A stretch of DNA of 5,448 nt from NCBI GenBank assembly GCA_947600345.1, contig CANQGC010000208.1:1-5448 (forward strand), given 5' to 3'. Positions 1 to 5,448 of the stretch are shown here, piece after piece. The first letter of the stretch is position 1. Each line of letters opens with the position of its first letter. The DNA comes from an uncultured Clostridia bacterium (GTDB taxonomy: Bacteria > Bacillota > Clostridia > Christensenellales > Aristaeellaceae). A program made the position numbers and the translations under genes. A model generated the notes under the pieces. That model saw only the letters and a program-made list of their open reading frames with translations, was not told the origin of the DNA and did no database searches.

Positions 1-287
1 CCGTGGTGGACATGTTCACCATCAAGCCGCTGGACGAGGAACTGGTGCTCGAGTGCGCGAAGAAGTGCGGCTGCGTCGTCACGGCGGAGAACCACAACCG
101 CGTGGGCGGGCTCTACAGCGCCGTGGCGGATTGCGTCGTGCAGAACTGCCCCGTGCCCATGGGCTACGTGGCCGTCGAGGACGAGTTCGGAGAGGTCGGC
201 CCGGCGGACTACCTGGCGGAAAGGTTCGGCCTGACCGCCGAGCACGTCATCTCGGTCGTCGAGCAGACGGTCGCGAAGAAGAAGTAA
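1..287 (+). CDS. Transketolase, C-terminal subunit (3' end only)
   Basis: This is the last 95 codons of a gene that begins before the window; the frame is open to the left edge, with codons starting at position 3 and TAA at 285-287. The GTG at 3 is not a start. The protein reads VVDMFTIKPLD, then TAENHNRVGGLYSAVA, then EDEFGEVGP and a short Lys-rich tail. These match the C-terminal domain of split transketolases, where the enzyme is encoded as separate N- and C-terminal subunits. The same fold closes DXP synthase and pyruvate dehydrogenase E1-beta, but the 'MFTIKPLD' and 'TAENHN..GGL' wording fits transketolase best. Transketolase moves two-carbon units between sugar phosphates and releases glyceraldehyde 3-phosphate, the substrate of the next gene. 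The 38-bp gap to that gene has no terminator, so the two are probably co-transcribed. Whether the upstream gene is the N-terminal subunit cannot be seen. Confidence 0.85.
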   Translation, partial: VVDMFTIKPLDEELVLECAKKCGCVVTAENHNRVGGLYSAVADCVVQNCPVPMGYVAVEDEFGEVGPADYLAERFGLTAEHVISVVEQTVAKKK

Positions 288-317
288 CATCGACTCAACG
301 ATTCAAGATAAGGGAGG

Positions 318-325
318 AAATCATC
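318..325 (+). other. Spacer that fixes the GAPDH start codon
   Basis: AGGGAGG at 311-317 is followed by these 8 nt and then ATG at 326. This is a good Shine-Dalgarno arrangement. It decides the start against the much longer open frame reaching back to about 53, which would overlap the transketolase gene and encode an Arg-rich out-of-frame shadow sequence. Confidence 0.75.
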
Positions 326-1384
326 ATGAGCAAGAAGATTCGAGTGGGCGTGGCGGGCTACGGCACGATCGGACAGCGGCTGGCGGACGGCGTGGCCATG
401 CAGGGCGACATGGAGCTGGTGGGCATCGCCGATCTGGCGCCGACCCTCTCCATCCGGGCGCTGGCCGAGCGCGACATGATCGGCGCGAACAACGTGGAGT
501 ACAAGCTCTACCTGGTGGACGGCGCGGACAAGGGCCAGTTCGACGCGCTGGGCATCCCCACGGCGGGCAGCTTCGAGGACCTGTGCAAGAGCGTGGACAT
601 CATGCTCGACTCCGCTCCCGGCGGCGTGGGCGCGAAGAACAAGCTGATCTACGAGAAGCTCGGTGTGAAGGCCATCTTCCAGGGCGGCGAGAAGAACTCC
701 GTCGCGGACGTGTTCTTCCACGGCTACGCGAACTTCGAGAAGGGCGTGGGTGCCAACTACCTGAAGCTCACCAGCTGCAACACCACGGGCCTGATCCGCT
801 CGGTGGACGCGCTGGACCGCGCTATCGGCATCGAGAAGGTGGCCATCACCATCATCCGCCGCGTGGCCGACCCGGGCGACTACCATCGCGGGCTGACCAA
901 CGCGCTGCAGATGGAGAAGGCCCCGTCCCACCAGGCGCTCGACCTGATGACCATCATGCCCCACGTGAACGCCACGGGCATACTGGTTCACACGCCGGTG
1001 ACCCACGGCCACATCATCACCGTGGTCGCCACCGCGAAGGACGGCAAGAAGATCACCCGCGAGCAGGCGCTCGAGGTGTTCCAGAAGCACCCGCGCATCC
1101 GCGTGGTCTCTATCGACGAGGGCTTCAAGGGCAACGCGAGCCTGTTCAAGTACGCCCGCGACCTGGGCAACCGGCGCGGCGACATGTACGAGATTGCCAT
1201 CTGGGAGGACAGCATCGTGGAGTCCGGCAACGACATCATGTACGCCATCAACATCCCGCAGGAGAGCGTGACGATCCCCGAGACCATCGACGGCATCCGC
1301 GCCGCGACGCAGATGCAGACCACCCGCGAGGCGGGCACCGCCGAGACCAACAAGTACCTGGGCATCGGCAAGTTCAAGAAGTAA
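326..1384 (+). CDS. gap: Type II (archaeal-type) glyceraldehyde-3-phosphate dehydrogenase
   Basis: The 352-aa protein should catalyse reversible phosphorylating oxidation of glyceraldehyde 3-phosphate to 1,3-bisphosphoglycerate in the cytoplasm. The N-terminal Rossmann motif GYGTIG is at residues 11-16. FQGGEK is at 118-123. The catalytic cysteine is Cys151 in SCNTTG, the form typical of archaeal GAPDH (bacterial enzymes usually read SCTTN). RRVADPGDYHRG at 178-189 matches the archaeal RRGADP region. THGH at 226-229 probably holds the catalytic histidine, and the C-terminal half contains IWEDSI and PQES as in methanogen enzymes. Archaeal homologues are about 335-340 aa; the extra length is largely an insertion near residues 45-60. 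After the second Rossmann strand the sequence is GIADLAP, where NADP-using archaeal enzymes typically have GVSKTRP, so NAD preference is likely (inference). The start is set by AGGGAGG at 311-317. The gene lies between transketolase and phosphoglycerate kinase, as expected for lower glycolysis. Family assignment is firm; cofactor choice is not. Confidence 0.95.
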   Translation: MSKKIRVGVAGYGTIGQRLADGVAMQGDMELVGIADLAPTLSIRALAERDMIGANNVEYKLYLVDGADKGQFDALGIPTAGSFEDLCKSVDIMLDSAPGGVGAKNKLIYEKLGVKAIFQGGEKNSVADVFFHGYANFEKGVGANYLKLTSCNTTGLIRSVDALDRAIGIEKVAITIIRRVADPGDYHRGLTNALQMEKAPSHQALDLMTIMPHVNATGILVHTPVTHGHIITVVATAKDGKKITREQALEVFQKHPRIRVVSIDEGFKGNASLFKYARDLGNRRGDMYEIAIWEDSIVESGNDIMYAINIPQESVTIPETIDGIRAATQMQTTREAGTAETNKYLGIGKFKK

Positions 1385-1400
1385 GATTGATCTTTCGTGC

Positions 1401-1433
1401 GGGGGAGCGACTTTGCCGCTCCCCCTGCCTTTT
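1401..1433 (+). terminator. Hairpin plus T-run between gap and pgk (intrinsic terminator or attenuator)
   Basis: A perfect 9-bp stem, GGGGGAGCG (1401-1409) against CGCTCCCCC (1417-1425), closes a 7-nt loop. It is followed by TGCC and then TTTT at 1430-1433. It starts 16 nt after the gap stop codon. The T-run is short and displaced by four bases, so termination may be partial. No promoter-like pair is visible between the hairpin and the pgk start, so pgk probably depends on read-through; that would make this an attenuator lowering downstream expression. Confidence 0.7.
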
Positions 1434-1461
1434 CGAAGACGCCGACTGGGGGGAATAAACA

Positions 1462-2727
1462 ATGAGATTCGGAATTCACACCCTGGATGAATACAATTTG
1501 AAGGGCAAGACTGTGCTCTGCCGCGTGGACATGAACCAGCCCGTGGATAAGGCCAACGACAAGCTGAAGTCCATCCAGCGCATCGCCGCCTGCGCGCCGA
1601 CGGTAAAGGAGCTGTCCGACGCGGGGGCGAAGGTCGTGCTGCTGGCCCACCAGGGCAGCGACATCGAGTACAAGAACTTCTACTGCACCCGTCCCCACGC
1701 CAAGGTGCTGACGGAACTGCTGGGCCGCGAGGTGCGCTGGATCGAGGACGTCTGCGGCCCGACGGCGCGGGAGGCCATCCGCAACTTGAAGGATGGGGAG
1801 ATCATCCTCCTCGACAACGTGCGCTTCTGCTCCGAGGAGCAGACGCTGTTCGAGATGAAGCTCTGCCTCACCCACGAGCAGCAGGCGAAGACCCAGGTGG
1901 TGGAGAAGCTCGCGCCGCTGGCCGACCTCTACGTCTGCGACGCCTTTGCCGCCGCGCATCGCGACCAGCCCACGCTCTGCGGCTTCGAGCAGCTGCTGCC
2001 CAGCGCGATGGGCAGGCTGTTCGAGCGGGAGTACTGCGTGGTGTCCGAGCTGATGGAGAAGCCGGAGCACCCCTGCGCCTTCGTGCTGGGCGGCTCGAAG
2101 ATATCGGACGCCTTCATGATGATGGAGACGGTGCTGGGCTCCGGCGCGGCGGACACCGTGCTCACCGGCGGGCTGGTGGGCGAGATCCTGCTTGCCTCTC
2201 AGGGCGTCGAGATCGGCAGCGGCACACTCGGCTTCATCGTCAAGTCCGGCTACGGCGAGTACATCGAGAAGGCCAAGGGCATCTACGCGAAGTACGCGGA
2301 GAAGATCGCGCTGCCGCTTGACCTGGCGCAGGTGAAGGACGGCAAGCGCGAGGACGTGCGCGTCGGTGAGATTCCGGCGGACTTCAACGCGCTGGACATC
2401 GGCGCGGAGACGGCGGCGAAGTACCGGGAGGCCATACTGCAATCGAAGACCGTGTTCGCCAACGGCCCGGTGGGCGTGTTCGAGCAGCCGGAGACGGAGC
2501 TCGGCACCAGGGCGCTGTTCGAGGCGATGGCCGAGACCGAGGGCTACACCGTGGTCGGCGGCGGCGACAGCGTGACCGCGGCGGCCAAGTACGGCGTGAC
2601 GGACAAGCTCGGCTACATCTGCACCGGCGGCGGCGCGCTGATCCGCTTCCTGACCGGCGAGGAGCTGCCGGTGGTCCGGGCGCTGCGCCACGCCGCGAGG
2701 ACCTTCCCGGCGGACAAGGAGGCGTGA
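1462..2727 (+). CDS. pgk: Phosphoglycerate kinase, archaeal-type
   Basis: The 421-aa protein should transfer phosphate from 1,3-bisphosphoglycerate to ADP, giving 3-phosphoglycerate and ATP, directly after the GAPDH step. Family motifs in order: RVDMNQPVD (21-29), LAHQGS (61-66), LLDNVRF (116-122), DAFAAAHR (160-167), FVLGGSKISD (207-216), NGPVGVFE (334-341), VVGGGDS (364-370) and CTGGGALIRFL (387-397). The substrate-side motifs LAHQ, DAFAAAHR and the following DQPTLCGF resemble methanogen PGK (AHQSRPG, DAFAAAHRSQP) rather than the usual bacterial SHLGRP and DAFGTAHR. The C-terminal GGGDS and TGGGA motifs are shared more widely. Length is normal (about 400-420 aa). It carries eleven cysteines, which would suit an anaerobe. 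The ATG follows a G-rich weak ribosome site (GGGGGGAA, 1448-1455). Its stop lies 2 nt before the next gene's ATG. Function is very secure; the archaeal grouping rests on recalled motifs. Confidence 0.96.
   Translation: MRFGIHTLDEYNLKGKTVLCRVDMNQPVDKANDKLKSIQRIAACAPTVKELSDAGAKVVLLAHQGSDIEYKNFYCTRPHAKVLTELLGREVRWIEDVCGPTAREAIRNLKDGEIILLDNVRFCSEEQTLFEMKLCLTHEQQAKTQVVEKLAPLADLYVCDAFAAAHRDQPTLCGFEQLLPSAMGRLFEREYCVVSELMEKPEHPCAFVLGGSKISDAFMMMETVLGSGAADTVLTGGLVGEILLASQGVEIGSGTLGFIVKSGYGEYIEKAKGIYAKYAEKIALPLDLAQVKDGKREDVRVGEIPADFNALDIGAETAAKYREAILQSKTVFANGPVGVFEQPETELGTRALFEAMAETEGYTVVGGGDSVTAAAKYGVTDKLGYICTGGGALIRFLTGEELPVVRALRHAARTFPADKEA
2716..2722 (+). promoter_or_regulatory. Ribosome binding site of the LarA-like gene, inside the pgk 3' end
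   Basis: AAGGAGG lies in the last codons of pgk, 7 nt before ATG 2730. This spacing favours ATG 2730 over the in-frame GTG at 2724, which would sit only 1 nt from the site. The pgk stop (2725-2727) falls between site and start, so ribosomes finishing pgk could reinitiate here (translational coupling, inferred). Confidence 0.75.
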
Positions 2728-2729
2728 CC

Positions 2730-3977
2730 ATGCAAATCGAGCTCGGATTCGGCGCCGGAACTCAGACGCTGACCTTTCCGGACAAAAACCTGCTGGGCGT
2801 GCTGACGCCCAACGCGGTGGAGCACGGCCTGACCGGCGAGGACGAGGTGCGCCGGGCGCTGGCGGAGCCCATCGGCTCGCCCAGGCTGCGCGAGATCGTG
2901 AAGCCCGGCGAGAAGATCGCCATCGTCACCAGCGACATCACCCGGCCCGTGCCCAGTTACAAGCTGCTGCCCGCGCTGCTGGACGAGCTCTACGCGGCGG
3001 GCGCGAAGCGGGAGGACATCACGCTGGTGTTCGCGCTGGGCAGCCACCGCAAGCACACGCCCGAGGAGCAGAAGAAGCTCGCGGGCGAGCAGGCGTGGAG
3101 CGAGATTCGCTGCATCGACAGCGATCCCGCCGACTGCGTGCACCTGGGCGCGACGAAGCGCGGCACGCCGGTGGACATCTTCCGCCCCGTGGCGGAGGCC
3201 GACAGGCGCATCTGCCTGGCGAACATCGAGTACCACTACTTCGCGGGCTACTCGGGCGGCGCGAAGTCCATCATGCCGGGCGTGTCCACCCGCGAAGCCA
3301 TCCAGGCCAACCACAGCCGCATGGTGGAGGCGGCGGCCTGTGCGGGCAGGCTCGAGGGCAACCCCGTGCGCGCGGACATTGAGGAGGCCGCGGCCATGGT
3401 GGGCGTGGACTTCATACTCAACGTGGTGCTCGACGAGCACAAGCAGATCATCCGCGCCGTGGCGGGCGACGTGACCGAGGCGCACCGGGCGGGCTGCAAG
3501 TTCCTGGATGCGCTCTATGCGGTGGAGATCCCGCACCGGGCGGACATCGTGGTGGTGAGCCAGGGCGGCGCGCCGAAGGACTTGAACCTGTACCAGACCC
3601 AGAAGGCGCTGGATAACGCCAAGCACGCGGTAAAGAAGGGCGGCACGGTGGTGCTCGTGGGCTCGTGCAAGGAGGGATTGGGGGAGAAGACGTTCGAGGA
3701 ATGGATGCTCAATGCCCCCACGGCCCACAGCCTGATCGAGCGCATCGGCCGGGAGTTCAGGCTGGGCGGCCACAAGGCGGCGGCGATCGCGATGGTGCTG
3801 GAGGACGCGGAGATCTACCTGGTGAGTGAGCTGGAGCCGGAGTTCGTGCGGAGCGTCTTCTTGGAGCCCTACGCGGATGTGCAGGCGGCGTTTGACGCGG
3901 CGATGAGGAAGCAGGGCGCAGACGCAGAGGTGCTGGTGATGCCCTACGGCGGATCGACATTGCCCCGGGAGGCGTGA
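2730..3977 (+). CDS. LarA-family nickel-dependent 2-hydroxyacid racemase (DUF2088-type)
   Basis: The 415-aa protein belongs to the family of Lactobacillus plantarum lactate racemase LarA (about 424 aa), whose members use a nickel-pincer nucleotide to racemise or epimerise 2-hydroxyacids. The active-site set is intact: SDITRPVPS (68-76, Asp69 and Arg72 matching D72/R75), GSHRKHT with His106, EYHYFAGYSGGAKSIMPG (167-184) with His169 and Lys179, the lysine that binds the cofactor covalently, then NHS with nickel-ligand His195. LYQTQK supplies Gln289 and Lys292. Where LarA has Trp358, this protein appears to have His348 (LGGHKAA), which may alter substrate choice. No signal peptide or membrane segment is apparent. 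Making the cofactor needs LarB, LarC and LarE, none of which is in the window. The malic enzyme 25 nt downstream makes malate a plausible substrate; lactate or another 2-hydroxyacid is equally allowed by the sequence alone. Family is secure, substrate is not. Confidence 0.9.
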   Translation: MQIELGFGAGTQTLTFPDKNLLGVLTPNAVEHGLTGEDEVRRALAEPIGSPRLREIVKPGEKIAIVTSDITRPVPSYKLLPALLDELYAAGAKREDITLVFALGSHRKHTPEEQKKLAGEQAWSEIRCIDSDPADCVHLGATKRGTPVDIFRPVAEADRRICLANIEYHYFAGYSGGAKSIMPGVSTREAIQANHSRMVEAAACAGRLEGNPVRADIEEAAAMVGVDFILNVVLDEHKQIIRAVAGDVTEAHRAGCKFLDALYAVEIPHRADIVVVSQGGAPKDLNLYQTQKALDNAKHAVKKGGTVVLVGSCKEGLGEKTFEEWMLNAPTAHSLIERIGREFRLGGHKAAAIAMVLEDAEIYLVSELEPEFVRSVFLEPYADVQAAFDAAMRKQGADAEVLVMPYGGSTLPREA

Positions 3978-3986
3978 TTTCAACTC

Positions 3987-3993
3987 GAGGAGG
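3987..3993 (+). promoter_or_regulatory. Ribosome binding site of the malic enzyme gene
   Basis: GAGGAGG is 9 nt before ATG 4003. It lies in the 25-nt gap after the LarA-like gene and settles the start of the malic enzyme. An out-of-frame TTG at 3999 is ignored. Confidence 0.8.
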
Positions 3994-4002
3994 AATTCTT
4001 GC

Positions 4003-5178
4003 ATGAACTACGCAGAGGAGAGCCTTCGCCTGCACGAGGAGTGGCGGGGCAAGATCGAGGTCTGCGCGCGCGTGCCGGTGAGCACGCGGGACGACCTTTC
4101 ACTGGCGTACACGCCGGGCGTGGCCCAGCCCTGCCTGGAGATCCAGAGGGACATCGACAAGAGCTACGAGCTGACGAGACGCTGGAATAGCTGCCTGGTG
4201 GTGACCGACGGCAGCGCGGTGCTGGGCCTGGGCGACATCGGCCCCGAGGCGGGCATGCCGGTGATGGAGGGCAAGTGCGTGCTGTTCAAGGCCTTCGGCG
4301 GCGTGGACGCCTATCCGCTGTGCATCAAGTCGCACGACGTGGACGAGATTGTGAACACCATCTACCTGATCTCCGGCAGCTTTGGCGGGGTGAACCTGGA
4401 GGACATCTCCGCGCCGCGCTGCTTCGAGATCGAGCGAAAGCTCAAGGAGAGGTGCGACATACCGATCTTCCACGACGACCAGCACGGCACGGCGGTGATC
4501 ACGCTGGCGGGGCTCACGAACGCGCTGAAGCTGGTGGGCAAGCGCATGGAGGACATCTGCGTGACGGTGAGCGGCGCGGGCGCGGCAGCGGTGGCGATCA
4601 CGAAGCTGTTGCTGACCGCGGGCGTCCGGGACATCGCGATGTGCGACCGCAGCGGCGCGATCTACGAAGGCAGAACCGAGCACATGAACCCGGTCAAGGA
4701 CGAGATGGCGAGGTGTACGAACCCGATGAAGCGCAAGGGGAGCCTTGCGGACGTGATCGCGGGCGCGGACGTGTTCATCGGCGTGTCGGCGCCGGGGATG
4801 GTGACGACGGAGATGGTGCGGAGCATGGCGCGGGACGCGATCATTTTTGCCTGCGCGAACCCGACGCCGGAGATCTTCCCCGAGGACGCGAAGAAGGGCG
4901 GGGCGAGGATCATCGCCACGGGAAGGAGCGACTATCCGAACCAGATCAATAATGTACTGGCGTTCCCGGGCATCTTCCGAGGCGCGTTCGATGTGCGGGC
5001 GAGCGACATCAATGACGCGATGAAGCTTGCGGCGGCGGAGGCGCTGGCGGGACTGATTGCGGACGAGGAGCTCCGTGAGGAGTACATCATTCCGGCGGCG
5101 TTTGATCCGAGGGTCGGCGAGGCCGTAGCCCGCGCGGTAGCGGAGGCCGCGAGAAGGACGGGCGTGGCACGGAAGTAG
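4003..5178 (+). CDS. Malic enzyme, short bacterial/archaeal form (malate to pyruvate + CO2)
   Basis: The 391-aa protein should oxidatively decarboxylate L-malate to pyruvate, reducing NAD(P). Its length fits the short malic enzymes without a phosphotransacetylase tail (long forms are about 750 aa). Motifs in order: AYTPGVA (35-41) with catalytic Tyr36; TDGSAVLGLGDIGPEAGMPVMEGK (68-91, key residues Gly75-Gly80) ending in catalytic Lys91; LEDI (132-135) with metal-binding Glu133 and Asp134; FHDDQHGTA (156-164) with a further metal Asp; the Rossmann motif SGAGAAA (190-196); NPTPE (286-290); and ATGRSDYPNQINN (305-317). Asp215 at the end of the second Rossmann strand (MCDRSG) points to NAD rather than NADP, by inference. 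It starts 25 nt after the racemase gene behind a strong ribosome site, so the two are very likely co-transcribed. It is probably the last gene of the unit, since inverted repeats follow. Oxaloacetate decarboxylation is a common side activity of the family. Confidence 0.95.
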   Translation: MNYAEESLRLHEEWRGKIEVCARVPVSTRDDLSLAYTPGVAQPCLEIQRDIDKSYELTRRWNSCLVVTDGSAVLGLGDIGPEAGMPVMEGKCVLFKAFGGVDAYPLCIKSHDVDEIVNTIYLISGSFGGVNLEDISAPRCFEIERKLKERCDIPIFHDDQHGTAVITLAGLTNALKLVGKRMEDICVTVSGAGAAAVAITKLLLTAGVRDIAMCDRSGAIYEGRTEHMNPVKDEMARCTNPMKRKGSLADVIAGADVFIGVSAPGMVTTEMVRSMARDAIIFACANPTPEIFPEDAKKGGARIIATGRSDYPNQINNVLAFPGIFRGAFDVRASDINDAMKLAAAEALAGLIADEELREEYIIPAAFDPRVGEAVARAVAEAARRTGVARK

Positions 5179-5212
5179 TGCGCATGCCCCTCGTAGCCCC
5201 AGAAGGGAGAAA

Positions 5213-5235
5213 CCAAGGAACCTCAGGTTCCTTGG
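5213..5235. repeat. Perfect 10-bp-arm palindrome after the malic enzyme gene
   Basis: CCAAGGAACC (5213-5222) and GGTTCCTTGG (5226-5235) are exact reverse complements around the 3-nt centre TCA. It starts 34 nt after the malic enzyme stop codon. No T-run follows, so it is not a standard intrinsic terminator. It could be an mRNA 3'-end stabilising hairpin or a protein-binding palindrome. Confidence 0.7.
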
Positions 5236-5240
5236 CAGGT

Positions 5241-5263
5241 CTGGGCAGCGCCCAGCGTTGCCC
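5241..5263. repeat. Two overlapping, mutually exclusive hairpins
   Basis: CTGGGC (5241-5246) pairs with GCCCAG (5250-5255) over a 3-nt loop. Alternatively, GGGCAGCG (5243-5250) pairs with CGTTGCCC (5256-5263) over a 5-nt loop with one G-U pair. Both cannot form at once. No T-run follows either. Confidence 0.45.
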
Positions 5264-5317
5264 CATAGGCTGCGGATAGCAGGCGGCTTCGGCTTGAGGG
5301 AAAAGGCATCGCTCCCA

Positions 5318-5390
5318 CGCGGCCCGCGGTATCCAATCACAGCCCGGCAATGCGAACAATTATTCCATCGCCCCCATACCGCGGGCCGCG
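5318..5390. repeat. Perfect 15-bp inverted repeat with a 43-nt centre
   Basis: CGCGGCCCGCGGTAT (5318-5332) and ATACCGCGGGCCGCG (5376-5390) are exact reverse complements flanking 43 nt of unremarkable sequence. Right after the second arm comes a small GGCG/CGCC stem (5390-5400) and then TTTTAT (5401-5406). It may be an extended terminator or a small REP/MITE-like palindromic element; the window alone cannot decide. Confidence 0.65.
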
Positions 5391-5408
5391 GCGGCGCGCC
5401 TTTTATGA

Positions 5409-5436
5409 GGGGAAGCGCAGCTTCCCCGATTTAAAA
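5409..5436 (+). terminator. Candidate intrinsic terminator near the right edge
   Basis: A perfect 8-bp stem, GGGGAAGC (5409-5416) against GCTTCCCC (5420-5427), closes a 3-nt loop, followed by GATTTAAAAG. The stem is terminator-like, but the tail has only three T in a row, so efficiency is doubtful. It would close the malic enzyme transcription unit. Confidence 0.5.
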
Positions 5437-5448
5437 GTAGCCGCCACT

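Larger units (their letters stand above)
5179..5448. other. Non-coding 3' region rich in inverted repeats
   Basis: This 270-bp tail holds no gene I can support. It contains at least four separate perfect or near-perfect inverted repeats (5213-5235, 5241-5263, 5318-5390, 5409-5427) and two short T-runs (TTTTAT at 5401-5406 and ATTTAAAA at 5429-5436). It most likely contains the operon's transcription end. No convincing promoter for a following gene is visible before the window ends. Confidence 0.6.

Noticed and set aside
53..325. Upstream extension of the GAPDH reading frame
   Set aside because: It overlaps the transketolase gene out of frame, gives Arg/Gly-rich nonsense sequence, and the Rossmann motif and ribosome site both fit the start at 326.
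1434..1461. Possible pgk promoter with an AATAAAC -10-like box at 1454-1460
   Set aside because: It lies immediately next to the start codon, leaving no room for transcription start plus ribosome site, and no matching -35 box is present at proper spacing.
209..1462. Minus-strand open frame (417 codons) opposite gap
   Set aside because: It lies antisense to a confident GAPDH gene, with low-complexity His/Val/Leu/Arg composition and no ribosome site or family resemblance.
988..2691. Long minus-strand open frame (567 codons) opposite gap and pgk
   Set aside because: It spans two well-identified genes and their spacer, is rich in Arg, His, Leu and Ala with no recognisable motif, and is the usual antisense shadow of GC-rich coding DNA.
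2724..2729. GTG 2724 as the LarA-like start, overlapping the pgk stop
   Set aside because: It would be only 1 nt from the AAGGAGG site; ATG 2730 has a normal 7-nt spacing.
3095..3382. Short plus-strand open frame inside the LarA-like gene, and similar ones inside the other genes
   Set aside because: These are out-of-frame, Arg/Gly/His-rich shadows fully contained in identified genes.
2613..4004. Minus-strand open frame (463 codons) opposite the LarA-like gene
   Set aside because: It is a shadow of a conserved gene with biased composition and no domain I can recognise.
4099..5340. Minus-strand open frame (413 codons) opposite malic enzyme, reaching into the 3' region
   Set aside because: Most of it is antisense to malic enzyme with Arg/His/Ala-rich content; its N-terminal part runs through the inverted repeats and lacks a convincing ribosome site.

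Overview
The window is a single plus-strand gene cluster from what looks like a high-GC (about two thirds GC by eye) anaerobic bacterium, most plausibly a member of the Bacillota (Clostridia). I infer this from the strong purine-rich Shine-Dalgarno sites, the tight operon spacing, a split transketolase and a hairpin-plus-T terminator. The lineage call is an inference and could be wrong. The glycolytic enzymes themselves are of archaeal type.

Layout: (1) 1-287, the 3' end of a transketolase C-terminal subunit gene, cut by the window edge. (2) 326-1384, a type II (archaeal-type) glyceraldehyde-3-phosphate dehydrogenase. (3) 1385-1461, a short spacer with a 9-bp GC-rich hairpin and a T-run. (4) 1462-2727, a phosphoglycerate kinase that also reads as archaeal-type. 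(5) 2730-3977, a LarA-family nickel-pincer hydroxyacid racemase, almost touching pgk. (6) 4003-5178, a short NAD(P)-dependent malic enzyme. (7) 5179-5448, a non-coding tail packed with inverted repeats. No promoter, tRNA, rRNA, CRISPR array or mobile-element gene was recognised.

How the genes fit together: transketolase yields glyceraldehyde 3-phosphate, which GAPDH and PGK oxidise to 3-phosphoglycerate with ATP formation. The last two genes form a second unit: a LarA-type racemase directly upstream of a malic enzyme suggests interconversion of a 2-hydroxyacid, possibly D-/L-malate, followed by oxidative decarboxylation of L-malate to pyruvate. The most notable points are the archaeal-type GAPDH-PGK pair in a bacterial-looking operon, the terminator-like hairpin between those two genes, and the possible malate racemase/malic enzyme pair.
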